DNA from: Legionellaceae bacterium
Lineage (GTDB): Bacteria; Pseudomonadota; Gammaproteobacteria; Legionellales; Legionellaceae
DNA: 40,862 nucleotides
Assembly: GCA_947476305.1 (NCBI GenBank)
Contig: CANJQE010000003.1
Span: forward strand, 1-40,862
Direction of reading: 5' to 3'
The position numbers and the translations under genes are program-made. The first letter of the stretch is position 1, and each line of letters opens with the position of its first letter. Shown here in pieces: positions 19,301-24,377 of this stretch. The notes below the pieces were generated by a model, which was not told the origin of the DNA, searched no databases, and saw only the letters and a list, made by a program, of their open reading frames with translations.

Positions 19301-20747
19301 GCCGCTTTTTCTTATTCAATACATTGTGTATATCAGTTTGTAAAGCAAGAGTGCTTAAGGCCAAAATATTTAATTTAGCTATTTGTGCCTCTTGAAGCCA
19401 GGTCTTTTGTAAAGAGAGCAGAATTTTTTGTACTTGTTCTATTTGTTGATAAAAACGTTCGTACTCTTCTATCGAATTAAGGCGTGTATAAGGGGGCGTA
19501 TCAAATTCACCTGTCACACTAAGAGGTAAAGAAAGAAGTACTTTTTCTAATTGGATGTATTGTAGAGCCGGATCGCTGATGCTGCTAATCTTTAAGATAC
19601 TTTCCGACAGCTCATTTAAAAAACTAGTCTCATTAAAAGGTACATTAATAGTTGGGGGTGGATTGTATCTATAACTTCCTCCTGAGGTACTAAGAGAAGC
19701 AAAGTCTTGATCCCATATAAAATTATTAGGATAAGCCTCTATTCTAGCCGGTCTAGGTTTAGTCGGCAGTGGCGTTGTATTTATTTGTTTTTTTAATTCC
19801 TTTAACTCTTGAAAATAAAGTTCCGTTTGATCTTCGGTAAACAATTCGCTGCTTAATATCTTTAAATTATTTTCAATAGCCAAAAGGATTTGTTCTGCGA
19901 CTGCTGAGTTAAAAGGCTCAACTCCAGAGCAACACAAATGGCTATAGTCTTTTAAAGCATGTAGTTTAAATTTAAAAATGAATTGCTGATATTCAAGTAG
20001 GGAAATGGAATTAAGTTTCAGCATTTGATGGAGAACGCGCTGGGAGCAGGTACCCGAAAACTGACCTGCTGTATATCCAAAACTCGGAATAGGAGTGGTG
20101 TGTTCCTCTCCACCAGCATAGACAATGCTAGGCAAAACTTCTTCATACAACTTTTGAGCAGACATAGAAGTTTGAATTTCGTTTGTTTTTAATCGTGCTT
20201 TCAATAAGCGATTAATGAACAGCTTTATTTCTTCTTTAGCTTTAGGGGTAGAGGGTAAAGGAATGCACCAGGTTTTTGTCGGATTATAAAGTTCTTTTTC
20301 TTTAGCAGATTTCTTTGCGTGGTAAATAATACCGTCGCCGGAATTGTAGACAATAAAAAAATAGGCTGAGTCTTTACGAATAAGTTCGTAAATCATGGAG
20401 TGCCCGCCTTCAGCATCAAGCCAGCCGCCAGGAAGTAGCAGTCTTTTCCCTGGACTAAGAGTTTCCATGTCTGTAACGATATCTGCTGCAATAGCTTCGA
20501 TATGGTCGTTTATTTGTTCGGGGGTGATTGTTGTTTGAACGCGTCCTTCAATACAGACTAAATAGTTCAAATCCTCTAACAACTGAACATATTTAGAGCT
20601 TACAAGAGTACCCGACCCACTTAAACTTTCTAAATAATTTTTTAGATAAGTAGACGTATTGCTAAACAAATGTCCTTCAAGTTTATAAGTACCTGAAAGA
20701 AATGCATCATTTTGAATATGCCCAAATAGAGAAGCATTGATTGGCAT
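7314..20747 (-). CDS. Giant DUF3638/DUF3645-like protein with CE-protease-like N-terminus and helical repeats (effector candidate)
   Basis: An uninterrupted 4477-residue protein. The ATG at 20747 has AAGTAGG six bases upstream; a GTG at 20783 is possible but has a poor ribosome site. Seen in order: (a) residues 1-250 with H116 (GGHSMIYEL), N135/D138 (YNSGDG), Q229 and C234 (GQFSGTCSQR), like CE-clan cysteine proteases; (b) 300-1850, helical, TPR-like in places; (c) 1920-2600, Walker A PGGGKSKV (K1949), DEVH at 2080-2083, a DUF3645-like stretch AIPYEANNIPNERSRFG near 2236, SGTP near 2383, and QGNMRMRGLGQKQ near 2567, matching the eukaryotic DUF3638/DUF3645 family; (d) about 3100-4270, five large helical repeats; (e) a C-terminal hydrophobic tail with THRGNKQ...DWRFFKVNTDS, a pattern I associate with Legionella effector-type proteins. 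No signal peptide. Dot/Icm secretion is inference. Confidence 0.85.
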   Translation of the reverse strand: MPINASLFGHIQNDAFLSGTYKLEGHLFSNTSTYLKNYLESLSGSGTLVSSKYVQLLEDLNYLVCIEGRVQTTITPEQINDHIEAIAADIVTDMETLSPGKRLLLPGGWLDAEGGHSMIYELIRKDSAYFFIVYNSGDGIIYHAKKSAKEKELYNPTKTWCIPLPSTPKAKEEIKLFINRLLKARLKTNEIQTSMSAQKLYEEVLPSIVYAGGEEHTTPIPSFGYTAGQFSGTCSQRVLHQMLKLNSISLLEYQQFIFKFKLHALKDYSHLCCSGVEPFNSAVAEQILLAIENNLKILSSELFTEDQTELYFQELKELKKQINTTPLPTKPRPARIEAYPNNFIWDQDFASLSTSGGSYRYNPPPTINVPFNETSFLNELSESILKISSISDPALQYIQLEKVLLSLPLSVTGEFDTPPYTRLNSIEEYERFYQQIEQVQKILLSLQKTWLQEAQIAKLNILALSTLALQTDIHNVLNKKKRQPSFQHFTNQTLQSIIANQKRNPFWATNSPQMDERFHSLQNKYAPQKLVFDKEFYNYFKEILNTEPVLNDELQRLFTKDFGSNIAELYNSIRHHKLESLYMLSLHIAGTQSLDARFNPLIEKIKAHIAYEGTLRAAINPFFTVQYKEAPYITPEIVLNSFRVSSPLYPTFVPYQELSQKLIKHKYSLSPSHAKSALESDVPSTYSKSIEARTANHIQLHPDVDFEEQAQSQNITHKDIIARDYFHLRANPNIQIALTLDYFKRNVDKLSERSNRLYLEANLFQPGLLREAIRKKGFFSQFDEFLETSLRFFTQHGQYTPESLFFLKLNFLASNYLALSGASEGITRLENIQKEIQKQLTTSTNPEVIYTLHYYFFLATAAKIEAGHLNSEELELALNAYFYIQSHTQSSFIEESSSDKNDFDCAVARFQLTLSQENQKYSFFLERIIRKALIANNSFLKDLRLKGSFPLYDLITFTGKSLYQFNVMLGKLFENNLARSGLPLVIKNHPLIQHLQLSQPEECFISLDGIYLYLVHNKKKTKLFYHDNNLTIQQYWTIDHGEQLYELQALSSNHLAQHANKTIKSVLNGLPTILLDGSTDYWRCLNSTTEGILVQNHKALYKITGDTITLLDDKGIVTPFLLKPLKSPWASLLTNFESSQFLLHHQSRDSAYVELPRFNLRFTRVHHNLTLAETKEEVLNCPSPIHPSVAGLVLKKDSHQRVLIPIARFYATNNEAEISEVYPVIHDTNGTIAKTHIEKNLKCLQNKPLWHYKNSERYVSFRLKDDEPIADNTADALYLAYIYLATNQTKKAWAVLEDCRTRLGGLTGSPAELQYLSWICNDVPHILTGLEKETKKAVRRTPPYMACKLKALSMLCDYVSQDHTFKIPSPTGDKDTANFHWEKRQYDDQVSFLNSLPSIIYKTFTRFQAMRRHLDDSYSLSGTERKRLLNHYQQTQESSLAPQGALAYEWMLLNLETLQQEHQTLLTLKSTKSLSEVDAQRPQQIEKYLNTLKPIIAVSSALQLKTINLKLAANCRIKQAHLSKDEIESLNAWIYKLPGKACSEDVLDEAVVALGSTISEGTLITHFPAYLQIMLGTNTVRKKALLDFCTKTLIAERHISLENQSTNRALFCNILYRAAHNNEQIASLSAPFNVHQLTLKSSSYYVPPLSVYEVVDVYKDILATPQEILDQHNVAPSLAVSSLTSTYVPVAQNIGKGTNLEFFINEYNELQQQHELGHEQLIKSININLIDLIIAEEQAGKNQLQLEQQQIALAQKLMSDSLAWSQMDALITSIEPKIHSASLVLWKKTLNLANEGPEDRQQMRLWLMEQAAKKRTILSKADLYSLYTKADLNLTIEKTGLSLKKAAKLHELMHDALAHGIQSQMVQKIQKAISKAKHSREARDLVPALDLLAKKVIPGLDSPAIVLLEHEEELILRPRQVSALKILLKKTTQKTFKETVEKIIPGGGKSKVILPIVAEQKAQGTNLVIVEVPQALLATNHVDLNRSSQRLFGKTAYRFEFNRDSNSSSKRLEELYNKFIEVMTSRSYIVTAGESMQSLELKYLELLLSEGPLDEEWEKQIYWCDKIINLIHHHGDAIIDEVHQGLWIKKKLNYTIGEQKPLPQATIQNAISLFQYIDPHFIKTAPLLNEEYNWTPFKHDLAKKLLKETNSPLHSFVNFAEKTYGSAVIKELFDYLTNTGDQPKIIQKAPAEIKAALAFFKQQINTLLPATLVRRLNTNYGASKKPNLSAIEQTLAIPYEANNIPNERSRFGNNLEAINYTCQMLFIKGVSKELLKEYLAQLQEIALQELFKNKHLARLDDTPTAQGFALLWPDLGLTLSQIKLDNEQQINTLHERLKDNKTLILDILQNQTLKHIPRDSSIIHSDSFNHVDLYHTVQAVSGTPSNHTTYHQRLEYDKTSSLGTDGYIIELLHHKKTAITHVDYETPTQFISHILTNSQEPAHCRALIDIRAAFQGIDNFTVAKELAAYILSHQAQFSTPLKHVLYFNDQQVLCAIEVNKPELPIILKTTDVNEINHLLGSTPNERFTYYDQARTLGTDITQDEQAHALVLVDEKTSLQSFLQGNMRMRGLGQKQSVELITPTKLSGITRAELVKKFSKTDRQTLLMDNLFAAKGQMANIARRHCLNIIQDLPSELAKTKAALAQAFKLFFVHTPSNDLFELYGALSKKQPTEQILKQYKQQLLILCTQAFTTGAIPLSDSDLNKMSLKLDDIITKALVHCMSEYENSIKDLSTEVEAQKEVHKATQIQVATINELFDPTLEESKPVVWKNYALSTLFSNLSELNKTSITINTMHSPIKAPLTLFSEQLRVSKSYAETHIKQKNYLDAFLKPASLIWYHMESGVLHAMILTPQELEHLKAHIEATPGNWVATTEDTLICGTQTDGVHLTKQYQALREQVRFFNGEFNCFLNPETQSEWLNEQTLQKLEFFEHHILPFRPGCEKKLQELKVLLTQSNIEGFAYIADHPYEDLTLFDWESLFPETSVAQAEDYKKMANAFLDIHSNWQTSIPSLTTLQQKFRLPLKSLSFVNVHLSHLQKFSSLLESIGKASLSLGKLLINPDERVILEHYLGQTLDNFYKQYPNSACAYIDLIERVSRHPALKNSIELINNLQRIAHLTNSVEILCKVLESPVLNKEILSSVLYSPIKDPALTDKLLSLPFKLFTEELIATLIVRCESEKQLRVLLTQDNLSFRTVSLLLEKNLSERQILELLPHVKENQILELIYYKLQNRKEIRQAIYKHPALSSSNLLSIINTGMPFEEELLSILNNPKSPIDPLVLSAVVVSPYYKEPILLAVAKHMEADSTVMEKIVNYSKCPPSLLLQIIEAKGPYIEFETLKIIARKAYNYALYDASNREQWEECALRSFEAIYKRGTTRTYLNSNQGLTFIFSLVNLFDLKYCPQFAIKILKILKQNISFKLPFEQMIGHADPEEMKILVDYNYTGPLLSSFLEQIYEKCSSPELIDLFIKRPDLSTTLFLKLLNKTDLTETQLQVLINNSNSDIVLEAAFEHPKATDLVRKTIYLHPHFSAKTLTFILRTKPPKEEDLLVLLHHSCFVIDTDVLQQISQTYALSEAIQLALVTHPKTNERVILKILDSYFSSPQLFLKILQQTQVAISSNLLLIMAKKAFAALEQSRLKERCEDCLVELFNQSLEIDAVAPMIELIQKNWLRPQLALKVLKIFSPRLLKEINLPLNDMALLAGNGELTNLMLLTVDKILDTESLLSLSEKCNTEELIELFLRRRDLDEPLYLSILKQEELSSGHLLVILKSSNLTPLVFNSICAHPKVNREVRTVLYHHRLRSSKSFFTILDNSDSIEAEEILFILNSFNDFLNAQGLKRIAESFLKNPQIFMALLIHPNTSEELMGNLLTTSWCSIPLLKTMIVQKGKIINPANLKQIAQFVLNQYPNSDEYKELEELLLLILNLAKEKNFSAEISSIIKSKELINSFLGLKILAILGSSALDHLPLSKMIELANQDELELFLQPEILALLSENLSLLLFSKCNNRKLLNLFLQKPHLSDELMLYILHHPLLEKEQFLLLLEQNPIGDGLLGAAFVHPHADEDVCDKICRHPSFSATNLSDFLDDDLLSDWNMLYLLNTPNHAVNTNNLAKAGYKFAHHSDILYALAHHPQAMNLGIVNQLTQNIFTLYEQKKKVGYLDDCLVHLFKSFIQLNSTRSAHEFIKKNNRLISPRLGLSILSLWGASLLAYLPLNQMIETAHTEQELNLLINLPELKYSELKKLSRKKLSTQQINLFLARSDISPDIAKSVLEKPEYNGQIGNWPWLTPSQLIHTLSHTRDFASFSIALHHKKLSIEEREQWFRTETQEYNKLEQRTQASPNRHQQLILAIEKLRIKAFTNALKAMTKDSYKEVAKTTFELYQQLSSQKEQIFKGHNQGINSIVLSIKHAKPVLETHRGNKQIILDILNVLLTIATFGLKTYTTRDWRFFKVNTDSLTVANNIKDCIDQFQSHTQSLLELN
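8000..11300 (-). repeat. Five degenerate super-repeats inside the giant gene (LRV/HEAT-like)
   Basis: The same succession of short motifs recurs at protein level. The core (E)KCxxxELIxLFLxRxDL appears as CESEKQLRVLL (near 11243), KCSSPELIDLF (near 10370), KCNTEELIELF (near 9560), KCNNRKLLNLF (near 8740) and KKLSTQQINLF (near 8010). Each is followed by an HP-containing unit such as YKHPALSSSNLL, YLHPHFSAKTL, YHHRLRSSKSF or CRHPSFSATNL. Four copies are preceded by ALKVLKIFSP-like units (near 10530, 9715, 8893, 8165). Spacing is about 870, 815, 820 and 730 bases (245-290 residues). The short HPxxxxxV...L units resemble leucine-rich-repeat variants. Copies are diverged at DNA level. Confidence 0.7.
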
Positions 20748-20824
20748 CACATACCTACTTAATACGCTCCCTGTTCTAAGCACATTAAGTAAATTTGGTA
20801 ATTTATGTCAAGTAAAATATTATT

Positions 20825-20951
20825 ACAGGACTTACGAAAAATACCCAATCTCTTCGTTAAAAGCAGTTTTTAATTCGGTCATTTAGTCTATCTAAACTCT
20901 CTCATTAAAAACTGCTTTTGCCTCGGCCTTGGGGTTTTTCGTAAGTCCTGT
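20825..20951. mobile_element. MITE-like long palindrome
   Basis: The terminal inverted repeats share ACAGGACTTACGAAAAA (20825-20841), matched in reverse complement at 20935-20951, extended by near-matching TACCCAA/CCCCAA. An inner perfect 16-base inverted repeat, AAAAGCAGTTTTTAAT (20859-20874), pairs with 20904-20919. The apex is TTTAG-TCTAT-CTAAA. The whole can fold into a hairpin of roughly 127 bases. It lies between the giant gene and the FadL-like gene, divergently transcribed, and codes for nothing. I infer a miniature inverted-repeat element; no clear target-site duplication is visible. Confidence 0.75.
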
Positions 20952-21131
20952 CATATTTTTATTTTAAATATTGTTCATCGTGGTTTTTATTATCTCATAA
21001 TGATTTTAAATTTGTTATTTATTGAATTTATTGAAGAAATAATTTTGTATATCATTTGAAATCAACCTAAATTCCTTTATCATCGATCATAGTTAATGAT
21101 TAATGAAAGTACTTTTAATAAGGAGTGTAGA
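20952..21131. promoter_or_regulatory. AT-rich upstream region of the FadL-like gene
   Basis: This is very AT-rich DNA between the palindrome and the FadL-like start. It probably carries that gene's promoter, but I could not pick a convincing -35/-10 pair. The ribosome binding site AGGAG is at 21121-21125. Confidence 0.35.
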
Positions 21132-22607
21132 GTGAATATCATGCACAAACCCCTAAGAACTATAGTTAGTACCGCAGTTTTAAGTATTTTAGCTACTAGT
21201 GCTGCTCATGCAGGTGGTTTTTCTTTATATACGGAAAGTAGTGCTGCAGCCATAGGTAATTATGGTGCTGGTATTGCTGCTGAAGCGGCTGACGCTTCTA
21301 CCGGTTGGTATAACCCTGCAGGTTTGCCTTTAATACGAGAACAACAAGTTGTTTTTGGTGGTGTCGGAGTATTTCCTAGCTCTAAACTTACAGGTACTAG
21401 TACTTTTACTACCGTATCATCAACAGGATTACCTCCTCCATTTCCAGCTTCAATAACAACAAATTATCCTCAGTCTTTTTCTGGAATAGAAGGTGGTGAA
21501 AATGCTTTTGTACCTTCTTTTCACTATGCATTACCTTTAGGAGAAAACGCAACTTTTGGTTTTAGTGTTGTTTCTCCCTTTGGCTTATCTACAGATTGGG
21601 GAGTAGCTTCTCCTGTTCGCTACGAGGCTACCTTCAGTGAGTTGCTTACTGCAAACTTTTCTCCTGAGTTAGGTGCAAAACTGACGAATAACTTTTCAGT
21701 GGGGGCTGGTTTAGATTTACAATATGCGCGGGTTAAATTTAATCGCATGATAGGTATTCCTACTTTTTTAAGTGCAGTAGGTGCAGATCCTTTCGCTGAT
21801 GATACTCTAAGTTATAATAAAGGTAAGTCCTTTGGCGTTGGTTATCACCTCGGTGCGATGGGAATGTTCAATGACAATCATACTCGTCTAGGTTTAAATT
21901 ATCAGTCTAAGATGCGCCATAAATTTAATGGCTATAGTCAATTATCTGGGCCTTTAGCAACACCTAATCCTCTCTTATTGGTTAACCCTGTAGTTCCTTC
22001 ATCAACAATAGTTAATAATAATTTAACCAGTAATTCAATTGAGTTTCCTGATGTTCTCACCTTGAGTGCTTATCAGGATTTGAATGAGAAGGTTGCATTA
22101 TTAGCTTCTGTAGTTTATACCGGCTGGAGCTCTTTTGATAACATTCAATTAAATAACGTAGCAGCTCCTAATGTTACTGTTAATATCCCTGGTCAAATCG
22201 GTACTGTAAGTCAGGTCTCAGTTAGCTCTAACTCTCCCCAAAACTACAAAGATGCCTGGAGAGCTGCTATTGGTGCTAATTATAAGTTCAATGAGATCTG
22301 GATGCTTCGTGTTGGTGGTGGTTATGATCAATCTCCAACTAATAATATAGATCGAGACGTTCGTTTACCTGATGCCGATCGTTGGGCTCTTTCAGTAGGT
22401 ACTCATTATCAAGCAAGAGCGAATCTGGGGGTCGATGTGGGTTATACACATTTATTTGCAGCTAGTGATCCTAGCATTAATAGAACTGATGGGTTAGCTC
22501 CTGGTTCTACTTATAGCGTGAACGCTATAGGGTCTGTTAGTGCTGATCTAGTAGGTGCTCAGATTGTATGGGCTATTGATCAGCCAGCGCCTATCGCAAC
22601 TAAGTAA
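21132..22607 (+). CDS. OmpP1/FadL/TodX family outer-membrane transport protein
   Basis: A 491-residue outer-membrane beta-barrel of the FadL type, which takes up long-chain fatty acids or other hydrophobic compounds (family knowledge). The signal peptide ends ...SILATSAAHA, and the mature protein begins GGFSLYTESSAAAIGNYGAG, the FadL-type N-terminus that plugs the barrel. The family motif ADASTGWYNPAGLP follows. The rest alternates polar and hydrophobic residues as in transmembrane strands, with VGYTHLF near the end. I choose the GTG at 21132 because AGGAG sits 6 bases upstream; an upstream ATG (21096) lacks a site, and an ATG at 21141 is farther than ideal. It stands alone and ends at a strong bidirectional terminator. 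The exact substrate cannot be told. Confidence 0.9.
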   Translation: MNIMHKPLRTIVSTAVLSILATSAAHAGGFSLYTESSAAAIGNYGAGIAAEAADASTGWYNPAGLPLIREQQVVFGGVGVFPSSKLTGTSTFTTVSSTGLPPPFPASITTNYPQSFSGIEGGENAFVPSFHYALPLGENATFGFSVVSPFGLSTDWGVASPVRYEATFSELLTANFSPELGAKLTNNFSVGAGLDLQYARVKFNRMIGIPTFLSAVGADPFADDTLSYNKGKSFGVGYHLGAMGMFNDNHTRLGLNYQSKMRHKFNGYSQLSGPLATPNPLLLVNPVVPSSTIVNNNLTSNSIEFPDVLTLSAYQDLNEKVALLASVVYTGWSSFDNIQLNNVAAPNVTVNIPGQIGTVSQVSVSSNSPQNYKDAWRAAIGANYKFNEIWMLRVGGGYDQSPTNNIDRDVRLPDADRWALSVGTHYQARANLGVDVGYTHLFAASDPSINRTDGLAPGSTYSVNAIGSVSADLVGAQIVWAIDQPAPIATK

Positions 22608-22620
22608 TTTATTGAACAAT

Positions 22621-22647
22621 AAAAAAGCCACTTAAGTGGCTTTTTTT
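22621..22647. terminator. Bidirectional rho-independent terminator
   Basis: The perfect palindrome GCCACTTAAGTGGC is flanked by six A on the left and seven T on the right. It can terminate both the FadL-like gene (+) and the small secreted protein gene (-), whose stop codons face each other across it. Confidence 0.92.
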
Positions 22648-22692
22648 ATATCAGCTATTGTAATCCAGCTTTTCAGTCTTGTTCCATAGCTA

Positions 22693-23097
22693 TTAATCGT
22701 TATCTTTAGTAATAGTAGTTTCACCCAAACCATTAACAGTAAGAGTATAACCTTTTGCAGATAATTCTTTAGGATTAATATCACCTGTTGCCAGATCCAT
22801 AGATAAAGTACCAATTGTTATTGGACTTGCAGTATTAGTAGCCATTTTTATTGTAGCCTCGCACTTATTTTTATCTTTATCTGGAGTATGACCATAGCAA
22901 GCCATCTTCACCAGGTTCCAAAATACTTGACGAGTTTTGTTAGGCGCTGTTGGGTAAGGAGAAGGAACACCTGCTATAAAGGCATTAGATTCCTCCGTAG
23001 TATTATTATGAGTGGTCAAATGTGTAGGGGTTGCAAAAGCAGCAAAAGTACTTAAGCCTAAGGTAATTGCCGATAAACTTTTTAGCATTAACTTCAT
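22693..23097 (-). CDS. Small secreted protein of unknown function
   Basis: A 134-residue protein that I do not recognise. It has a clear signal peptide (MKLMLKSLSAITLGLSTFAAFA, cleavage likely before TPTHL), so it should be periplasmic or exported. The mature part of about 112 residues is polar, with two cysteines (C67 and C79) that could form a disulfide around a Lys/Asp-rich loop. The C-terminal third (GYTLTVNGLGETTITKD) looks like beta structure. The start has GGAG eight bases upstream. It converges on the FadL-like gene and is monocistronic as far as can be seen. Confidence 0.8.
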   Translation of the reverse strand: MKLMLKSLSAITLGLSTFAAFATPTHLTTHNNTTEESNAFIAGVPSPYPTAPNKTRQVFWNLVKMACYGHTPDKDKNKCEATIKMATNTASPITIGTLSMDLATGDINPKELSAKGYTLTVNGLGETTITKDND

Positions 23098-23318
23098 TAA
23101 AATTTCTCCATTGAGATTATCACTGTAAAATCGCTAACTACTATAGGGCTTTATAGGTTTTGAGGCAAGCTTAATGTCAAGAACCACTCAATCTGAGCCA
23201 AATAATGACGCTCTTATCTTGCGCCTAGCTACAGTTAAAACAGTGCCTTTTCATCACTACAATATTGTCCTAAAACACCTAGGAATATTGAGTCAGTTTA
23301 TAATAGAAATCAGATAAA

Positions 23319-24293
23319 TTATTTTTGTAATACTCTTGCGACATCCTTTGCGAAATAGGAAATAATAAAATCTGCACCCGCACGTTTTATGGCTATTAAA
23401 CTTTCTAGCATCGCCTGCTCTTCATTGATTAATTGATTGGTCGCAGCACATTTGATCATCGAATATTCACCACTTACTTGATAAGCACAGAGTGGAACTT
23501 TAGGAAAATGTTGTTTCATTTTAGCGATAATATCGAGATAAAAACCCGCTGGTTTTACCATAATCATATCAGCGCCCTCATCTAGATCTAAAGCCGTTTC
23601 ACGTAAGGCTTCTTCACTATTGGCTGGATCCATTTGATAGGCCTTACGATCTCCAAATTGAGGTGCTCCTTGCGCTGCCTCTCTAAAGGGACCATACAAA
23701 CAGGAGCAATATTTGGCACTGTAACTTAAAATAGGAATATGTTGATAGTCTTCATTATCTAAAGCCTGGCGAATAGCGCCTACCATGCCATCGGTCATAC
23801 CGCTAGGGGCAACCCAATCAGCGCCTGCTTGGGCATGACTGATCGCTTGTTTACCCAGTAATTCTAAGGTTTTATCTGTATCAATAGCTTGTCCTTCTAA
23901 TACCCCGCAATGACCATGATCCGTGTATTCACAAAAACAGAGGTCGGTAATAATTAATAGTTCCTTATTTACAGAGCGAATTTTTTTTATGGCTTTTTGG
24001 ATAATGCCATTGGAATTAAAAGATTCACTGCCGCAACTGTCTTTAGATTGAGGAATACCAAACAACAATACTGCTGGAATACCTAATGCCGTTAGCGTTT
24101 CTATTTCTCTTGGAAGACAATCCAGACTTAGTTGAAATTGGCCAGGCATCGCTTTGATTTCTTTGGCTTCTGTTAGCATTTCACTAATAAATAAAGGGGC
24201 AATGAATTGTTGCGGGTGTAAACGAGTTTCTCTAACTAAGGCTCTAGACATCGCTGTTTTGCGTAAACGACTTAATCTTAATGGTATATTCAT
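23319..24293 (-). CDS. hemB: Porphobilinogen synthase (delta-aminolevulinic acid dehydratase)
   Basis: A 324-residue enzyme that condenses two 5-aminolevulinate molecules into porphobilinogen, the second committed step of haem synthesis. The two Schiff-base lysines are at K194 (SYSAKYCSC) and K247 (MVKPAGFYLD). Three cysteines C119, C121 and C129 (LCFCEYTDHGHCG) mark the zinc-dependent form, at the same positions as in the E. coli enzyme. GMTDGMVGAIR and the PLFISE N-terminal motif are also present. The ATG at 24293 has AAGGA in good register; a TTG 18 bases upstream is discounted. It follows tamB on the same strand with an 84-base gap that may hold its own promoter. Confidence 0.96.
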   Translation of the reverse strand: MNIPLRLSRLRKTAMSRALVRETRLHPQQFIAPLFISEMLTEAKEIKAMPGQFQLSLDCLPREIETLTALGIPAVLLFGIPQSKDSCGSESFNSNGIIQKAIKKIRSVNKELLIITDLCFCEYTDHGHCGVLEGQAIDTDKTLELLGKQAISHAQAGADWVAPSGMTDGMVGAIRQALDNEDYQHIPILSYSAKYCSCLYGPFREAAQGAPQFGDRKAYQMDPANSEEALRETALDLDEGADMIMVKPAGFYLDIIAKMKQHFPKVPLCAYQVSGEYSMIKCAATNQLINEEQAMLESLIAIKRAGADFIISYFAKDVARVLQK

Positions 24294-24377
24294 TATTTTC
24301 CTTAGAAACAAAAGTAAACCGTTTTGAACCTTTCTTCAAGATTATCATTTCACTATGAACGGTTACCAAATAAAAAT

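Noticed and set aside
20748-20783. GTG start of the giant protein at 20783
   Set aside because: It has no good ribosome site, whereas the ATG at 20747 has AAGTAGG at the right distance.
22632-22814. 60-codon minus-strand frame overlapping the secreted-protein gene and the terminator
   Set aside because: It runs through the terminator palindrome in a different frame from a gene with a clear signal peptide.
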